Source: Phytophthora sp. 'mugwort' (lineage: Eukaryota > Oomycota > Peronosporomycetes > Peronosporales > Peronosporaceae). Taken from it: a DNA stretch of 64,000 nt. The notes beneath the pieces are model-generated. The model did not search any database. It was not told the origin of the DNA and was given only the letters and a program-made list of their open reading frames with translations. The translations under genes and the position numbers were made by a program. This document shows positions 11,151 to 21,676 of this stretch, one piece after another (the stretch's first letter is position 1; each line of letters begins with the position of its first letter). The stretch covers positions 6,448,001-6,512,000 of the forward strand of contig JAUCEF010000007.1 of assembly GCA_033558025.1 (NCBI GenBank), given 5' to 3'.

Positions 11151-11154
11151 ATCA

Positions 11155-11710
11155 GCTCTCGTTCATGACCATAAAGAAAACCAAGCATTCAAACGTGTCC
11201 AAACCAAGCTATTTTGCTCTTTTTTCCGAATATCAAATTTGCAGAGGCCTGATCATGACCTTCGCCAACGCCGCGGACAGCGCCGGCAGATCCCGCTCCT
11301 TAACCTGATTATGGCACTTAGCTACATGCTGTGAAGTCCGCATGGTGAGAGACGGTAGCGATACAGGAAGCGACGCAATCACCCTTCCCCACAGACAACC
11401 CGCCTATTAGCAGCGCAACTCGCTGTGCCTTCGCATGAAGGTTTCGGCTGCTAAACAGGATGCTCAATCAGCTGCCGGCCAAGCACCCAGTCTAAAATGC
11501 TGTATTTCGCCTCCAGTGACAATAGAGGCGGCGGTCCACGACACTTTCGCTCGCGCGGAACAATTTACGTGCTGCAGCCACGTGCTTCTTGAGCGTGCTG
11601 TGCGGGATGTTAGTCTTGTCGCTGGTTGCCTTCGTGTGGGCTCCAGCAAGCACCGCGTGAACGGCCGCTTTCAGTTCGGTATCGCTGTACCGGACTTGAA
11701 GCTGCCCAAT
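11155..11710 (-). pseudogene. pogo/CENP-B-like transposase DNA-binding region relic
   Basis: On the minus strand YSDTELKAAVHAVLAGAHTK (about 11690-11630), then TNIPHSTLKKHVAAARKLFR, looks like a psq-type helix-turn-helix. It is followed in another frame by AKYSILDWVLGRQLIEHPV (about 11510-11450) and AKAQRVALLI (about 11425), the usual second (CENP-B-type) HTH of pogo-like transposases. No DDE core is present, so it is a 5' fragment. It lies next to the hAT tail without a recognisable TIR. Confidence 0.55.
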
Positions 11711-12756
11711 AGCCTTCGAGAAGCGATGCGAACGCGGGCTTGTGGCTTGGAGAATGGGGTGAAGCAGTGGTGGATCCAGATATAATGTGCTTGAGGTTTT
11801 CTTAAAAAAAAAAACCGTTGTGTTTGTTTTGACGAATCAAATGTACAATAGGGTGGGTACAACGTCAACATTGGTTAACACTGGAGTTGCTACTAAACTG
11901 GTAAAGGCTACGAAACTGACCACTTCCGTTGCTATGATCTGTCGGTTATAGGCGAAGAGCAAGAGCACGTGGTCGAAATATGAGTACAGATTTTGTCATC
12001 AGGTCACCCAAAAGAGAATGGACATGTCGCCGCACGTAGATCAATACGGAGGTAAAGGAAATGTTGCTCGAGTAGCTAAAGTCTGGGGTAGCTGAGGTAA
12101 GGATGACAAGACAAATACGACGGGTATTGATGTTGTCGAGCGAAGTGTGACATTAGTGCCGGAATCTACATGTAGCATTTCTCCGGGGACAGCCACGTAC
12201 CTTCGTCTCTTTCCACAGATAGAGGAAGGCACCTTTACGTTACGATTAACTTGGGATAGTAGGTCCAAGAAAAGGTGGCTGCTTCCGGTAGACAGGTGCG
12301 CTTTCTCCCCATCCACCTATGAATTGCATCACATCGCCCACGGCTGCACTGCTACATGGACACCAATCTCTCATTTTGATGTGCTCGTCACGCGCGAAGC
12401 GCCTTCAACTTCAAGCCGTCATGGATTCAGTTTATACTCTGCTGCATTCCTGTTCTTGTTAATTTCTCTCATGAGAAATTGCACGGGGCAAGGGGTCAGA
12501 TTGTCGTATCATTTGCGGTGTTTGCCATTCAGGACTTGTAGTCACATTTTATGAGTGGCTTCAACAACTTGAGATCGTAGCCGTCTTCTGCTATCGCACG
12601 TGGGAGGGTCGATCGTCATTTAATGAGCACCTTCGCGAGAGGGGGAGTTAGTCCAAGCGGCTCACACAGGTTGTCTTTGTACTGTACGGCATCCATCCAT
12701 CGACGCATGTACTGTCAGAGTTCGTAGCCATTATTAGACTATTAGTTGCATATCGT
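11711..12756. other. no supported gene
   Basis: This stretch carries an A-run at 11802-11812 and a plus-strand open frame (12147-12554) with an ISPGTATYLRLFPQIEEGTF segment. I do not recognise it, and it has no clear promoter or domain. It is the 3' flank of the gene ending at 12757. I see no element ends. Confidence 0.4.
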
Positions 12757-13995
12757 TCATCGTCTTGACGCGGCTAAGGCTGCCAATTGCTTTCTTACTG
12801 CCATGACGACCCTCACCGAGTCGCGCTTGTAGCCCGAGAGAATAACATCCGCCATCTCTTCAATGTCTTTCAGACTGGTCTCCGGGTCCACAGGTGTGAA
12901 GCGAACGATGGTCCGTAGGATACAACCTTGTGTCGTTGAGCCAGCGTCTAAGACAACAGGCTCTACAGAAAACCACAATCTCTTGAGAAGTCGAAGGTGC
13001 CTTGCTCCGTCGTACTCATTAAAGCTCGACCAGTTGATGACAGTTCGATCCGGCTTGACGACCGTCCAGAGCAAGTGTCGTCCCTTGATTTCGGCCGGAA
13101 GATTGCCGGGGACTTCCACGTTGTCCACTGTGACGGCTTGAGAGAAGGTATCGTGCGTTAGGAACTTGCGGCAGTGCTGTGACGGACCAACTCGGGATCC
13201 ATGTGTCAAGCTGTGGCGTAAGGCACGTACGACGTCAGCCACAGAGAACGGTAGCACACGTACGTCGTTGTGCTGGAAGTACACGCCACTCGCGTCGCGG
13301 CGGAGTTCTGGCTCTGAGAAGTATGGATGGAGAATCCTCGCAATCCCGCTCGCGTCCAGCACCTTGTCCGTAGCTGCGTACTGCAGCTCCTTCTCTTCGT
13401 CCAGCAAGGCGAACACGAGTTCATCCGACGCTGCTGCGCTACTAGGCCAGCAAACCTTGCGTGCTCGCAGTCGCATGTTCTCGTCCAGTGCGTTTTGCAA
13501 CGCCTTGGCAAGTTGAAAGTGACTCGCCACCATGGCTTTGAGCTTCCGGTTCTCGGCCAGTGCAGCCTCCGTCTTGTTCCGGTGGCTCTCAGCTGCGAGT
13601 CTCTGGAGCACTTCGACTTGGTTGTCCTCTGCATAGGCTTCTCCATTGCCCAGTAACTTTGGTCGGGGACCCGAGTGGCTCAAGGTCGCGACCAAACCTT
13701 CGAGCTCGACGATCTGCGCCCGCAAATACTTGAGCTCATCGTTCGGACGCTTCCGCCACCGTGTCTTGGAGCGGGTGTAGGGAAATGGACGTCCACCTCG
13801 ATCGGAGACGTCGCTCGGAGAGTAGCTCTGTTCGGGTTGACCGAAGAGACTTAGTAAGAGTTCACTATCACTCCCACTTGATCCGTCGTACTCGACAGGC
13901 GACGTGTACGTCGGAGAGCGGGTAGACACCGAGTCATCACTCGCGTCGGCCCCCGTTCGATCCGCCATGCTCATCTCGGGAAAGAAAGTAGTCAT
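12757..13995 (-). CDS. coiled-coil/START-like protein (paralogue 1)
   Basis: A single-exon 412-residue protein from the ATG at 13995. The acidic, Ser-rich N-terminus (residues 1-65) is followed by a basic stretch and amphipathic helix at about 76-105 (RWRKRPNDELKYLRAQ). A second helix lies at about 125-180 (KTEAALAENRKLKAMV). A folded C-terminal part of about 200 residues (about 195-400) has the alternating strands and final amphipathic helix expected of a START/Bet v1-like cavity fold; that fold is inference. The KRPxDELxYLRAQ block is shared with the genes at 21677 and 23269. The basic patch suggests nuclear location and possible DNA or partner binding. The biochemical function is unknown. 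This copy is the shortest and most divergent, and it lies 8 kb from the tandem pair. Confidence 0.85.
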   Translation of the reverse strand: MTTFFPEMSMADRTGADASDDSVSTRSPTYTSPVEYDGSSGSDSELLLSLFGQPEQSYSPSDVSDRGGRPFPYTRSKTRWRKRPNDELKYLRAQIVELEGLVATLSHSGPRPKLLGNGEAYAEDNQVEVLQRLAAESHRNKTEAALAENRKLKAMVASHFQLAKALQNALDENMRLRARKVCWPSSAAASDELVFALLDEEKELQYAATDKVLDASGIARILHPYFSEPELRRDASGVYFQHNDVRVLPFSVADVVRALRHSLTHGSRVGPSQHCRKFLTHDTFSQAVTVDNVEVPGNLPAEIKGRHLLWTVVKPDRTVINWSSFNEYDGARHLRLLKRLWFSVEPVVLDAGSTTQGCILRTIVRFTPVDPETSLKDIEEMADVILSGYKRDSVRVVMAVRKQLAALAASRR

Positions 13996-14012
13996 CTCGA
14001 AGCGAAGTTCTC

Positions 14013-14021
14013 GGAGTGAGC
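14013..14021 (-). promoter_or_regulatory. initiator-like core promoter
   Basis: On the minus strand GCTCACTCC fits the oomycete initiator consensus (YCAYTYY) and lies about 20 nt upstream of the ATG at 13995. The following AACTTCGC only partly fits the flanking promoter element. It implies a very short 5' leader. Confidence 0.45.
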
Positions 14022-15059
14022 AGCCTGTCGCGCTCGTTCCTCTGTGTGACTCAGGGTGTGTCTGTGGTACAGAGGGTTAGTAGTCAAGCAGCTGAGAACA
14101 GAGGTTCAGAGCATTAGGATGGTGAGGACGTTGACAAACCGCATAAAGCGTGGAAAGGACCAAATACATTTAACCTGCATTATCCGATATTTCGCATTAA
14201 ATATTTATAAATCAAGTATAGCACGCTCATCATGATAAAGCGACTGATGCGGAGGTGCAGATTAATTGCATAATAAAAAAGAAAATCTGTAAAAAGTCTT
14301 GATGATCTACCACTGCGGTATCCCCCCCCCCCGTACACGTTTTTCCTCATCAGAGGCATGTTTTTGACATCAAAAGGCCGTTTTAACTACAACATTACAA
14401 TGAGAAAATCATTATTAAGCCCATTTACAAAACATAAGTCTACTAGTACTGATAGTATCAAGTACGATAGCATATCATAATATGCAAGCTCGTCTCATCT
14501 GTACACCCTAGTGACCTTATCCAAGCTAGAGGCTTTTACAGCTTCTCCGCCCGGGATAACTGGGGTCGATGCGAAGAGCGCATACTATACATAGAGATTG
14601 CGTCTTACTGTTTGACGAACATGACTGGGTCACTTAGCCACTTCGTTTGCGCGTCGAAAATGATTCAGGCATAGAGTGTCTGAATGTGCATTTTGATCGA
14701 TAATTTGCAGGCCTCATAAAAACTAGTATTGGGTCAAGAGAAAAGCCGTTGTACCTATTTCTGGGTCTCCAAACTGCCTGAAAGGAGCTTCAACAGGGTC
14801 AAGATTGGTTGCAACATGGATCGCGCAGCAGTTTTCTCGCATCAAAATAACTTTCGTACACTGTTATAAATGCTTAAAGCGTCGCGTGTGCCAAAATACT
14901 TTGGAGCCATGCTACGAAAGTGCATAGTTCATACCCGGTGGTTTTTTGGCGTCCGCACATAGGTGGATCTCGATGTCGTCGCCGCCACTACATATTTTTT
15001 ATGCACTGCGATGATACGACATTCAGAGACCTGACCAAACGTCATGATACTCGTCTGAC
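14022..15059. other. no gene seen
   Basis: AT-rich intergenic DNA with a C-run near 14323-14332 and no open frame longer than background. It includes the upstream region of paralogue 1. No transposase motif or LTR end was recognised. Confidence 0.5.
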
Positions 15060-15440
15060 TACTCGTTAAGAAATCACTGCTGCAAACGACATTTGGCAGC
15101 AGCGCACGAAGCTGATCACTATGTACCAGAACGATACAACCTTCCGGCGGCGTGTGGATGGGGGGATGAGGCTACCATTTAATGATTTATGGTCAGCTGT
15201 GGACCTGGACCGCCAGTTCACGTGCTTAACGTCGCTTCTTGCTGGGCTCGCCGTCATTCCCCTGGTGCGCACTCTGTTGAGGGTGAATTCAGCGCCTTGA
15301 AGAGCTCCCAGCGCTCCTCCATGAGCAACTAATACGCATTGACGGGCAGCTTCAGGCGAAACAGTACTTTGAGCTGCTTGCTATGGCCGACGAGGTGAGC
15401 GCCACGGTTCACACGAAGACAGCCGCGCTTGACCTCCGCG
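15060..15440 (+). pseudogene. hAT transposase C-terminal relic
   Basis: Frames join into NDIWQQRTKLITMYQND (15085-15135), LWSAVDLDRQFTCLTSLLAG (15190-15250), then VEGEFSALKSSQRSSM (about 15276-15325), then QLQAKQYFELLAMADE (about 15350-15398). The V-E-x-x-F-S motif is the signature of the hAT dimerisation region. Frames change at least twice, and a stop follows SMSN. This copy belongs to a different hAT subfamily from the one at 8.8-11 kb. Confidence 0.6.
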
Positions 15441-15700
15441 AGGGTTGACTTGATTTTTGTATGGTGCTGGAGTGCCTAATTTTGGATCTGCCGGATTTCC
15501 CATATGTTTGGCCGTTATGTGCCCAGTTAGGCTGCCATGACAATTCCTATCCAGAGTCAAAGTAGGTATGGAGGCATTTTTGCCCAGTTTAAGAGGCCAA
15601 ATTGACTATTTGACCTTGGTCTGGCTTACTTGCACCAATCGACGATACACCGAACATTCGCATATTCTTCCTCGCCGTCGCGCTTGTCCATCAAGAAAGC

Positions 15701-15749
15701 ATATCCGTTTCCATGTAAACATTGGGACTGTCTGCATGGAAACGGATAT
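15701..15749. repeat. 15-bp perfect inverted repeat
   Basis: ATATCCGTTTCCATG (15701-15715) is followed after 19 nt by its exact reverse complement (15735-15749). The hairpin has no T-run and no adjacent gene, so a terminator role is not supported. It may be a miniature element core or the remains of a TIR. Confidence 0.8.
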
Positions 15750-15839
15750 TGCCTCGTTTGCGCTCGATGTTATGTGGCGTTGCTGCAGACGACTCAGGGG
15801 AAATGGGTTCGGATCGTGCATTGATTTATATCAACGGTG

Positions 15840-16980
15840 AGAATATATAATATATATTACTGCCCATGTCATACCTCTTCTTGTACGATATGAGCTCAAC
15901 ATATCTTCATGCGGATTCGTCTTGTGTATTAGGGCTTATCGTATTCAGCTGATGACTTATGCTGCATGCGTCGGCGACGTACGACCGGCACAGAGTTTTC
16001 CCTTCGATCAGGTCGACGCGGCGGATTTGGGGTGTCATTGTTTTTGATAACCATGTGTGTTTTCCACGTGGGCCACGGTCACCGTGACGGTGGGGTCGCT
16101 GTCCTAGTTGAACCGTGTACATATAATACTCTCAAATGTGATAGTTTCTGAATATATCACTAAATGGAGCCATCATAACCTGGAACTCGGGAACCGGGTC
16201 ACGTACCCATATATGGATGGAGCCAGACGTGGACGGCGGAGCCAACTGCAACGTTGTCATCCCTTCAAACCTCCAACGCGATGTGGTAGACCAGCACCAA
16301 AAGGGGACTTACAGATGAACAAGCTCACCATGAGGATTTCTACCGCGTTTAGTGGGAGGTGGGCGATGTCCAGCGTAAATTTTGGAGTAGCCGCTGTCAA
16401 CTAGAGGTCAGAAACCACTTAAACCGAAAACTGAAGGAACGACTGTGGATGGAGCAGCTTTAAGGTAACGCATTCATGATGGAATGTCTTCAAGAGCGAT
16501 ACATGGACTTCGAACAAACAACGAGAATGTAAAAGATGAGTTAGGGCATGTAGGGCCGCAAACAACACAAGTCGATGCCAGAGTTCGTGTTGGAAAACGG
16601 ACCATCAATACTTGTTTAGTATACTCAATATCCCAAACCGGAAGCAGATACTAGGACTTGATGTCGTCTATTCCTGAAGTGTATCATAAAGTTAGGATAT
16701 CACGGGCGAGAGGATTACCTGTAGATAAGTAAGTACAGTGGATACAGAAAGTCTATATCCAAGGAGCTCATCGATGCAATTCCCAAAAAAAACTGGTGAC
16801 AAAAGGTGAATCAATGAAAATGTGGCGTTAGTAGAAAGCTCTAGTTTCAACGAATTAAATGCAGTTCTTCATTTCGCAAAATGGCTACCCTAAGCGAAGC
16901 TATGTGATCAAATGTCCCCTATCACCCAAAATTAGTGCCCCAAAAGTCAACGTCCACCGCCATTCAATTGAGGTTTCGTC
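15840..16980. other. no supported gene
   Basis: Mixed sequence with short open frames that I do not recognise. The part at 16730-16980 is the 5' flank of the Tc1 pseudogene and could hold its left TIR. I could not match it to the right flank. Confidence 0.4.
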
Positions 16981-18068
16981 ATGGGGAAGACCAGGTAAGC
17001 ACCACTACGCGCGTTAAAGCTGTTCCGTAGCAACTACAGTCAATTGCTTGTCTTAGGACAGAACACTCACGCCAATTGCGCGACCTCTGTGTAGAGAAGC
17101 GTCAGAAGGGCTGACCTTCCAGGCTACAGCTGACCAGCTCAAAATACACGTGTCTAGCGCTAAGACCATTGTCACGAACGCAAAGAGAAACGGTCATACT
17201 CACTCCTGGCTACGTTCGGGCCGTTCTCGGAAGACTAGCATCCGTGAAGACCGCCAGATTGTCCGTGAAGCAAAAACAACCGTCGCCTTAGTGTCGAGAA
17301 AAACTTGCCGCCATGGTCAAAAAGAAGACCACGGCGTCAATATTTCAAAGCAAACGGTACGCAACCGCATCAAAGAGGAGGGATTTAATGGTCGTTCTGT
17401 ACGAAAGAAACCGTTCTTGAGCAAAACGAACGTTAAGGCGCGCTTGGCGTGCGCAAATAACATGTTAAAGTACAAGGGCAACGACTGGAAAAAGGTCATC
17501 TTCAGTGATGAGTCGTCGGTATGGCTTACGGCAGCTGCTGGGAGGGTTTAAGTGTGGCGTAAACCCGGGGAAGAGTTCAAGACCTAATGTCTGGTGCCCA
17601 CATTAAAGTTGAGAGACGCTGATGGTTTGGGAGTGCATTATGTATGAAGGTGTTGGAGCCCTCCACTTGTGTGAATCTAGTATCACTGGTGCGTACTACA
17701 AGACAAACTCTCGAAAAAAATTACTTGCTACTGTCTCCGTCATGGCAATTGGAGAAGATATCAAGTTTGTGCACGACGGTGCTCCTGACCACCGTTCTAA
17801 ACTCGTCCAAAACTATCTTAAAGAGAAAAAAGTGGAAGTACTTGAGTATCCAGCTCAGAGCCCAGATCTCAGTCCCATTGAGAATTTGTGAGCCCACGTA
17901 AAGCAGGAGCTACATAAGTCCATTGCATCCAGTAATGAGGACCCCAAGGTAAAAACGCCAAGCTATCTGGTACGTTGTTGCACCTGCGATGGTTCAAACC
18001 TGTACCATTTAATGCCGAAACGACTGCAACAGGTACAAGACAATCGTGGCGGTCACACGAAGTACTAG
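16981..18068 (+). pseudogene. Tc1-family transposase (DD34E)
   Basis: The reading starts at ATG 16981 (MGKT) and runs through several frames. QLRDLCVEKRQKGLTFQATA (about 17070-17130) and SSAKTIVTNAKRNGHT (17150-17200) are HTH remains. DWKKVIFSDES (17482-17515) gives the first Asp. KFVHDGAPDHRSK (17764-17802) gives the second. AQSPDLSPIENL (17854-17889) gives the Glu, with 34 residues between the second Asp and the Glu. GGHTKY and a stop (18050-18068) form the normal Tc1 C-terminus. In-frame stops at about 17549 and 17889 and several indels inactivate it. I could not find paired TIRs. Confidence 0.85.
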
Positions 18069-19841
18069 GGGCCCTATCATGCTCCTTAGATGAGTAATGA
18101 TGTGGTAGAAGGGCGGTCTTACCTATAAAAGCCCCGAAGAAATCGTAATTAAAAGTAGGCTTAGCCCTATAAATTTGGACTTAGACTTATTAGGCGCTCA
18201 AACATGGGCGAAGAACGCATTCGCAGCCGGCAAATAATGGATCGCGAGTGCTTTCAGTAAGCATTCTACTATCGTGTAAACTTGCATCAAACTAGTAATA
18301 AATTGAGTAACTCGCTAACGCATTGTTATGTTGGTCTTGGACGTAGAGTTTCTGTACCCACTGTACAGTCGCAAAACCGCTCCGGCCGACCTCGACCGAA
18401 CACACTCGTTTTTCCAGCATTTAAATGTACATGCATGCACTCTGAAGTTCAGTCTGAACTTCTAGCGTTCAGCGACGCGAAATTGTTGCAGTGGTCATCT
18501 TCTCCATGCAGCTTATCCTTCCGAAGTTTTTTTGCAGACAATGAACAACGCAGCATTGCCAAAAAATCTGGTAACTCTGCTCTCTGTCCCTATCGCTTGG
18601 GTTCTGCCCCCCCTGTCGTTTCAATCCAGTTCAAAGTCGCGAAGTGTCTGGTCTCAATACTTACTGACCACTACACATATTGACGGAAGATATGACCTAT
18701 ACGAAGCTTATGGCCTATACCACTCTTGTCAAATCTTCCCGATCGTTCACCATGAAAAGTATTTTAACCAATCACAGTCGGAAAGCACTTTTTATGCGTC
18801 AAGTAAAGGTTTCAAATTTATCTTGTATTTTGAGTACAGTATGTAATGCTGCACATGGTAAGAATTGGTGTTCATAATTTTTTTTTACTCCATGTTTCTA
18901 ATTGACAATCAACATTAAATTTGATGCATGTAAAAGAGCTGCTTATCCTTTCCATTCTGAAGGCAGTAGCGAACAGAATAATCGAAACAAATGAGATTTC
19001 AAGATACCCGAATGGTCGATTTTTTAGTTTAGGTACAATAATACTGTGAAATAATACTAAATATTTGGAAGGGTACTTGTATTGTGTACGAGTGCAAGAT
19101 AATGAATGACCCGATTTAGCACCTGTACGAGTATCCCTGAGATTGACTACAATAAAATAGTTTGTCATAGTCTTTACAACTTCGCCGAGCTATACATAAT
19201 TTTGAAGGAGTCAATTTTGATTGGCGCCTATTCGTCAAAACAAGATAATTAATAATCAATCACGATGATAGGCCATAACCAACGTCCTTTGTAGTCTGCG
19301 CGTGCACTGAGATTTTGTATGGGATCGCATTTCTGTCCACAGGCCATATATTCCGCTAATATGTGTAGCCTTGATTTCCTGTCCGAGTTATCTCCCTGTG
19401 CGAGTGTGGGTTTTTGACCAAAACCCGACATTTGCACACTCGACAGCACAGACCTCGGCAGAATTGTGTAGCATTGCGCTGTCTTACCGAACAAAAAAGG
19501 TGGTGGTGGGGCGGGGGGGGGGGGGGGGGGGGGGGGCTGTGGAGCTGTGGAGCTGTGTCGACGTGCAGGCAGTGCCAATGAGTTGTTACTTCCGACAAAC
19601 CTCGAGGGGAATTAGCCAAACAATGATGCGAAGTGAAGTGTTGTGCGTCTTTATTGCTGCATTGTTGTGTTCGCGTGTTAGAGATCTATCGCTTGTTCAA
19701 CAGGGGATACATGTAATAGCCGATCTCTCTGGACTAGCTGCTCATAGAGAGATCGCCGGTGAGATTTGCAGCATACTCGGTGGGTATAAGTAGTTTCTTG
19801 TCGCACATGCACACAACGTCATAGGATTCACGCGATAATGT
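18069..19841. other. no supported gene; AT-rich then G-tract
   Basis: The first kilobase holds open frames (for example 18282-18683 plus) without recognisable motifs. The plus frame at 19620-19791 ends in IADLSGLAAHREIAGEICSI, which looks coding but unassigned. A run of 24 G lies at 19513-19536; the Pro-rich minus-strand frame opposite it is an artefact of that tract. Confidence 0.4.
19513..19536 (+). repeat. poly-G tract (24 nt)
   Basis: Uninterrupted run of 24 G preceded by GGTGGTGGGGC. It is long enough to be length-variable and difficult to sequence. Confidence 0.95.
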
Positions 19842-21046
19842 TCAGGTCTGCCTCTGTGATGAACCACTGCAGTGGGTTTCCTCTGTAAGCCTGCGTCTGA
19901 GAAAACCTTCCGTCAATGCTGATGCGAATGATCCCGCTGGCCTCCAAATGCTGTCCGTCGTGGCGTATCTAGATCCCCGTCTTTTACCAAACTCACGCAG
20001 CAGTTTGTGTTCACTGAAAACACTGTTCAGGACCTGAACTTCAGGTTGGTCATAGGGAACAGCACTATCTGCTCGCATGTCGATCGATCGCGCTCTTGAA
20101 TATCCGAATCATCTGACCTCGTCCCTCACGTGGTGGTGCCGTGAAATAATCGACACTTTTTACGATCCAATCCTTGCCTTGCGCTTCAAAGGACGATTTA
20201 TCTTTTTTTTTTCAGTAGTCCGCCGATATGGTCGTGATGTCATATCGCCCAGTAAATTTGTCGATGTTCGGACGCCAAACTACCCGCAACGAGCGCTCTA
20301 GCAACATGGTGACGTATCCGTAACGTGCCATGGTCACCCATAATAATGACAAAGATATTTGTTAAGAAGAGTAAATGCAGTCGATGAACTTGTCTAGCTT
20401 CAAGTATTAATAGTCAACGTACCGCATTCCCAGATTGTTGTCGTTTTTGTGTGCTCTTCATGGTTTAGAAAGGGGGGGGGGATTGGCATTTGATCAGTAC
20501 AAGTTGGGAACTCACGTCCTCGTGCAGCTCCTCGCATGATCCATTGATGGCGGTTATCACGCTGTCCGAACTCCACGATTTCATCTCGACCCCATACAGC
20601 GTCGAAAACCGTGGCGAACGAGGAAGATTTTCCTATTTTCGTTGTGTTGGCGATGGTGTGACACGGAACCTGATCAACCGGCAATAATTCCACCAGAAAA
20701 CGACTTGCTCGCCAGCTTGTCCACATCTTGATGAAAATGAAACCACCCGTGATGCTTTGAGCAGATCGTCATGGTCGACGAGGTAGTGCGAATCGTGATA
20801 CTTGTACGCTTCGATTAGAACACTTGGTGGCTTGTCGCCTTCAAAAACAATAACGATATTATACGCAAGATCGTAGTGGTTGTCCAAACAACAAGTCATC
20901 TCGGGAAATACTTTTGCACGAGCCACCTGTGCGCACGGAGAAGGGGAGTACTCGGTAGCTGCTCTCATGAACCCAGATCCGCTCGAGCTGCAGTTGCTTG
21001 AGCGCATTAACACATGATTGACAACCACGTTAGACTCCCGATGCAA
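19842..21046 (-). pseudogene. unidentified degenerate coding region
   Basis: Three minus-strand frames with coding-like composition lie in a row. One (about 21046-20633) contains LAYNIVIVFEGDKPPSVLIE and HYLVDHDDLLKAS. The next (about 20700-20430) contains VPCHTIANTTKIGKSSSF and GRDEIVEFGQRDNRHQWI. The last (20078-19842) contains PEVQVLNSVFSEHKLLREFG. They may be one decayed gene of about 350 residues. I do not recognise the family. A short stretch of AT-rich DNA and a T-run separate the last piece, so continuity is uncertain. Confidence 0.3.
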
Positions 21047-21676
21047 AGTTGTCTTGGCCTTGCGGCATCGGTACCAAACTTCACCAGACGAACTGATCTC
21101 GCGTTGCTTGAGGTAACTATGAAATATCTGTATGCTGTCACAGTAAGAAGTTTTTGAGGCCAGCGAGCTCGTGCAACTGAAAAAAAACTCTAATACGGCT
21201 TTCCAGCGTCGTACGGTTTCAATTCTCCATCAGCTCAGCGTTCATGTTCACCACACGCTGGCATTTTATCACTGTTTAAAAGCGTCGCGCTAATACGTGA
21301 GTGACCCGTGCCTCCATTCTGCATCTGCATCTCAGTCGCACACACTTGATTTCGTCGGCGGACGCCGTGAGTTTAATGTTGTGTACATGTAGTCACGTGT
21401 AGAAATTGCAGCCTCGAGGTGTGGGAGGCGGTCCATTGTCTCTGGTGCATGTAGATGGCTCTGCCCGAGTAACCCCTAATTATGGCTGGCATTCCAATTT
21501 GGAATCCAAAGTCTTCGGTTTACCAGTTTTGTTGAGTATGAGGACTTCGAGACGATTCGTACCAGTTCCGCAGTAGTCTCGAAGGATGTAAGTAAATCTT
21601 GAGTCTACTGCCACACCCACGAACTGTGCAACGAACTACCAGGTTGTCGTTGCAGCAGTACCTGGATGCTATGACT
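21047..21676. other. no gene seen
   Basis: Intergenic sequence between the unidentified degenerate region and the 3' end of paralogue 2. No element ends or open frames of note. Confidence 0.5.

Noticed and set aside
15701..15749. Hairpin as a transcription terminator or small RNA
   Set aside because: No T-run, adjacent gene or conserved flanks; the genome is eukaryotic.
16890..16960. CCCTAAGCGAAG as a copy of the 28.6-kb inverted repeat
   Set aside because: Only about 10 bp match (CCTAAGCGAAG) and flanks differ, so homology is not supported.
19249..19619. Proline-rich minus-strand ORFs opposite the G tract
   Set aside because: The Pro runs come from the 24-nt poly-G; no coding features remain outside it.
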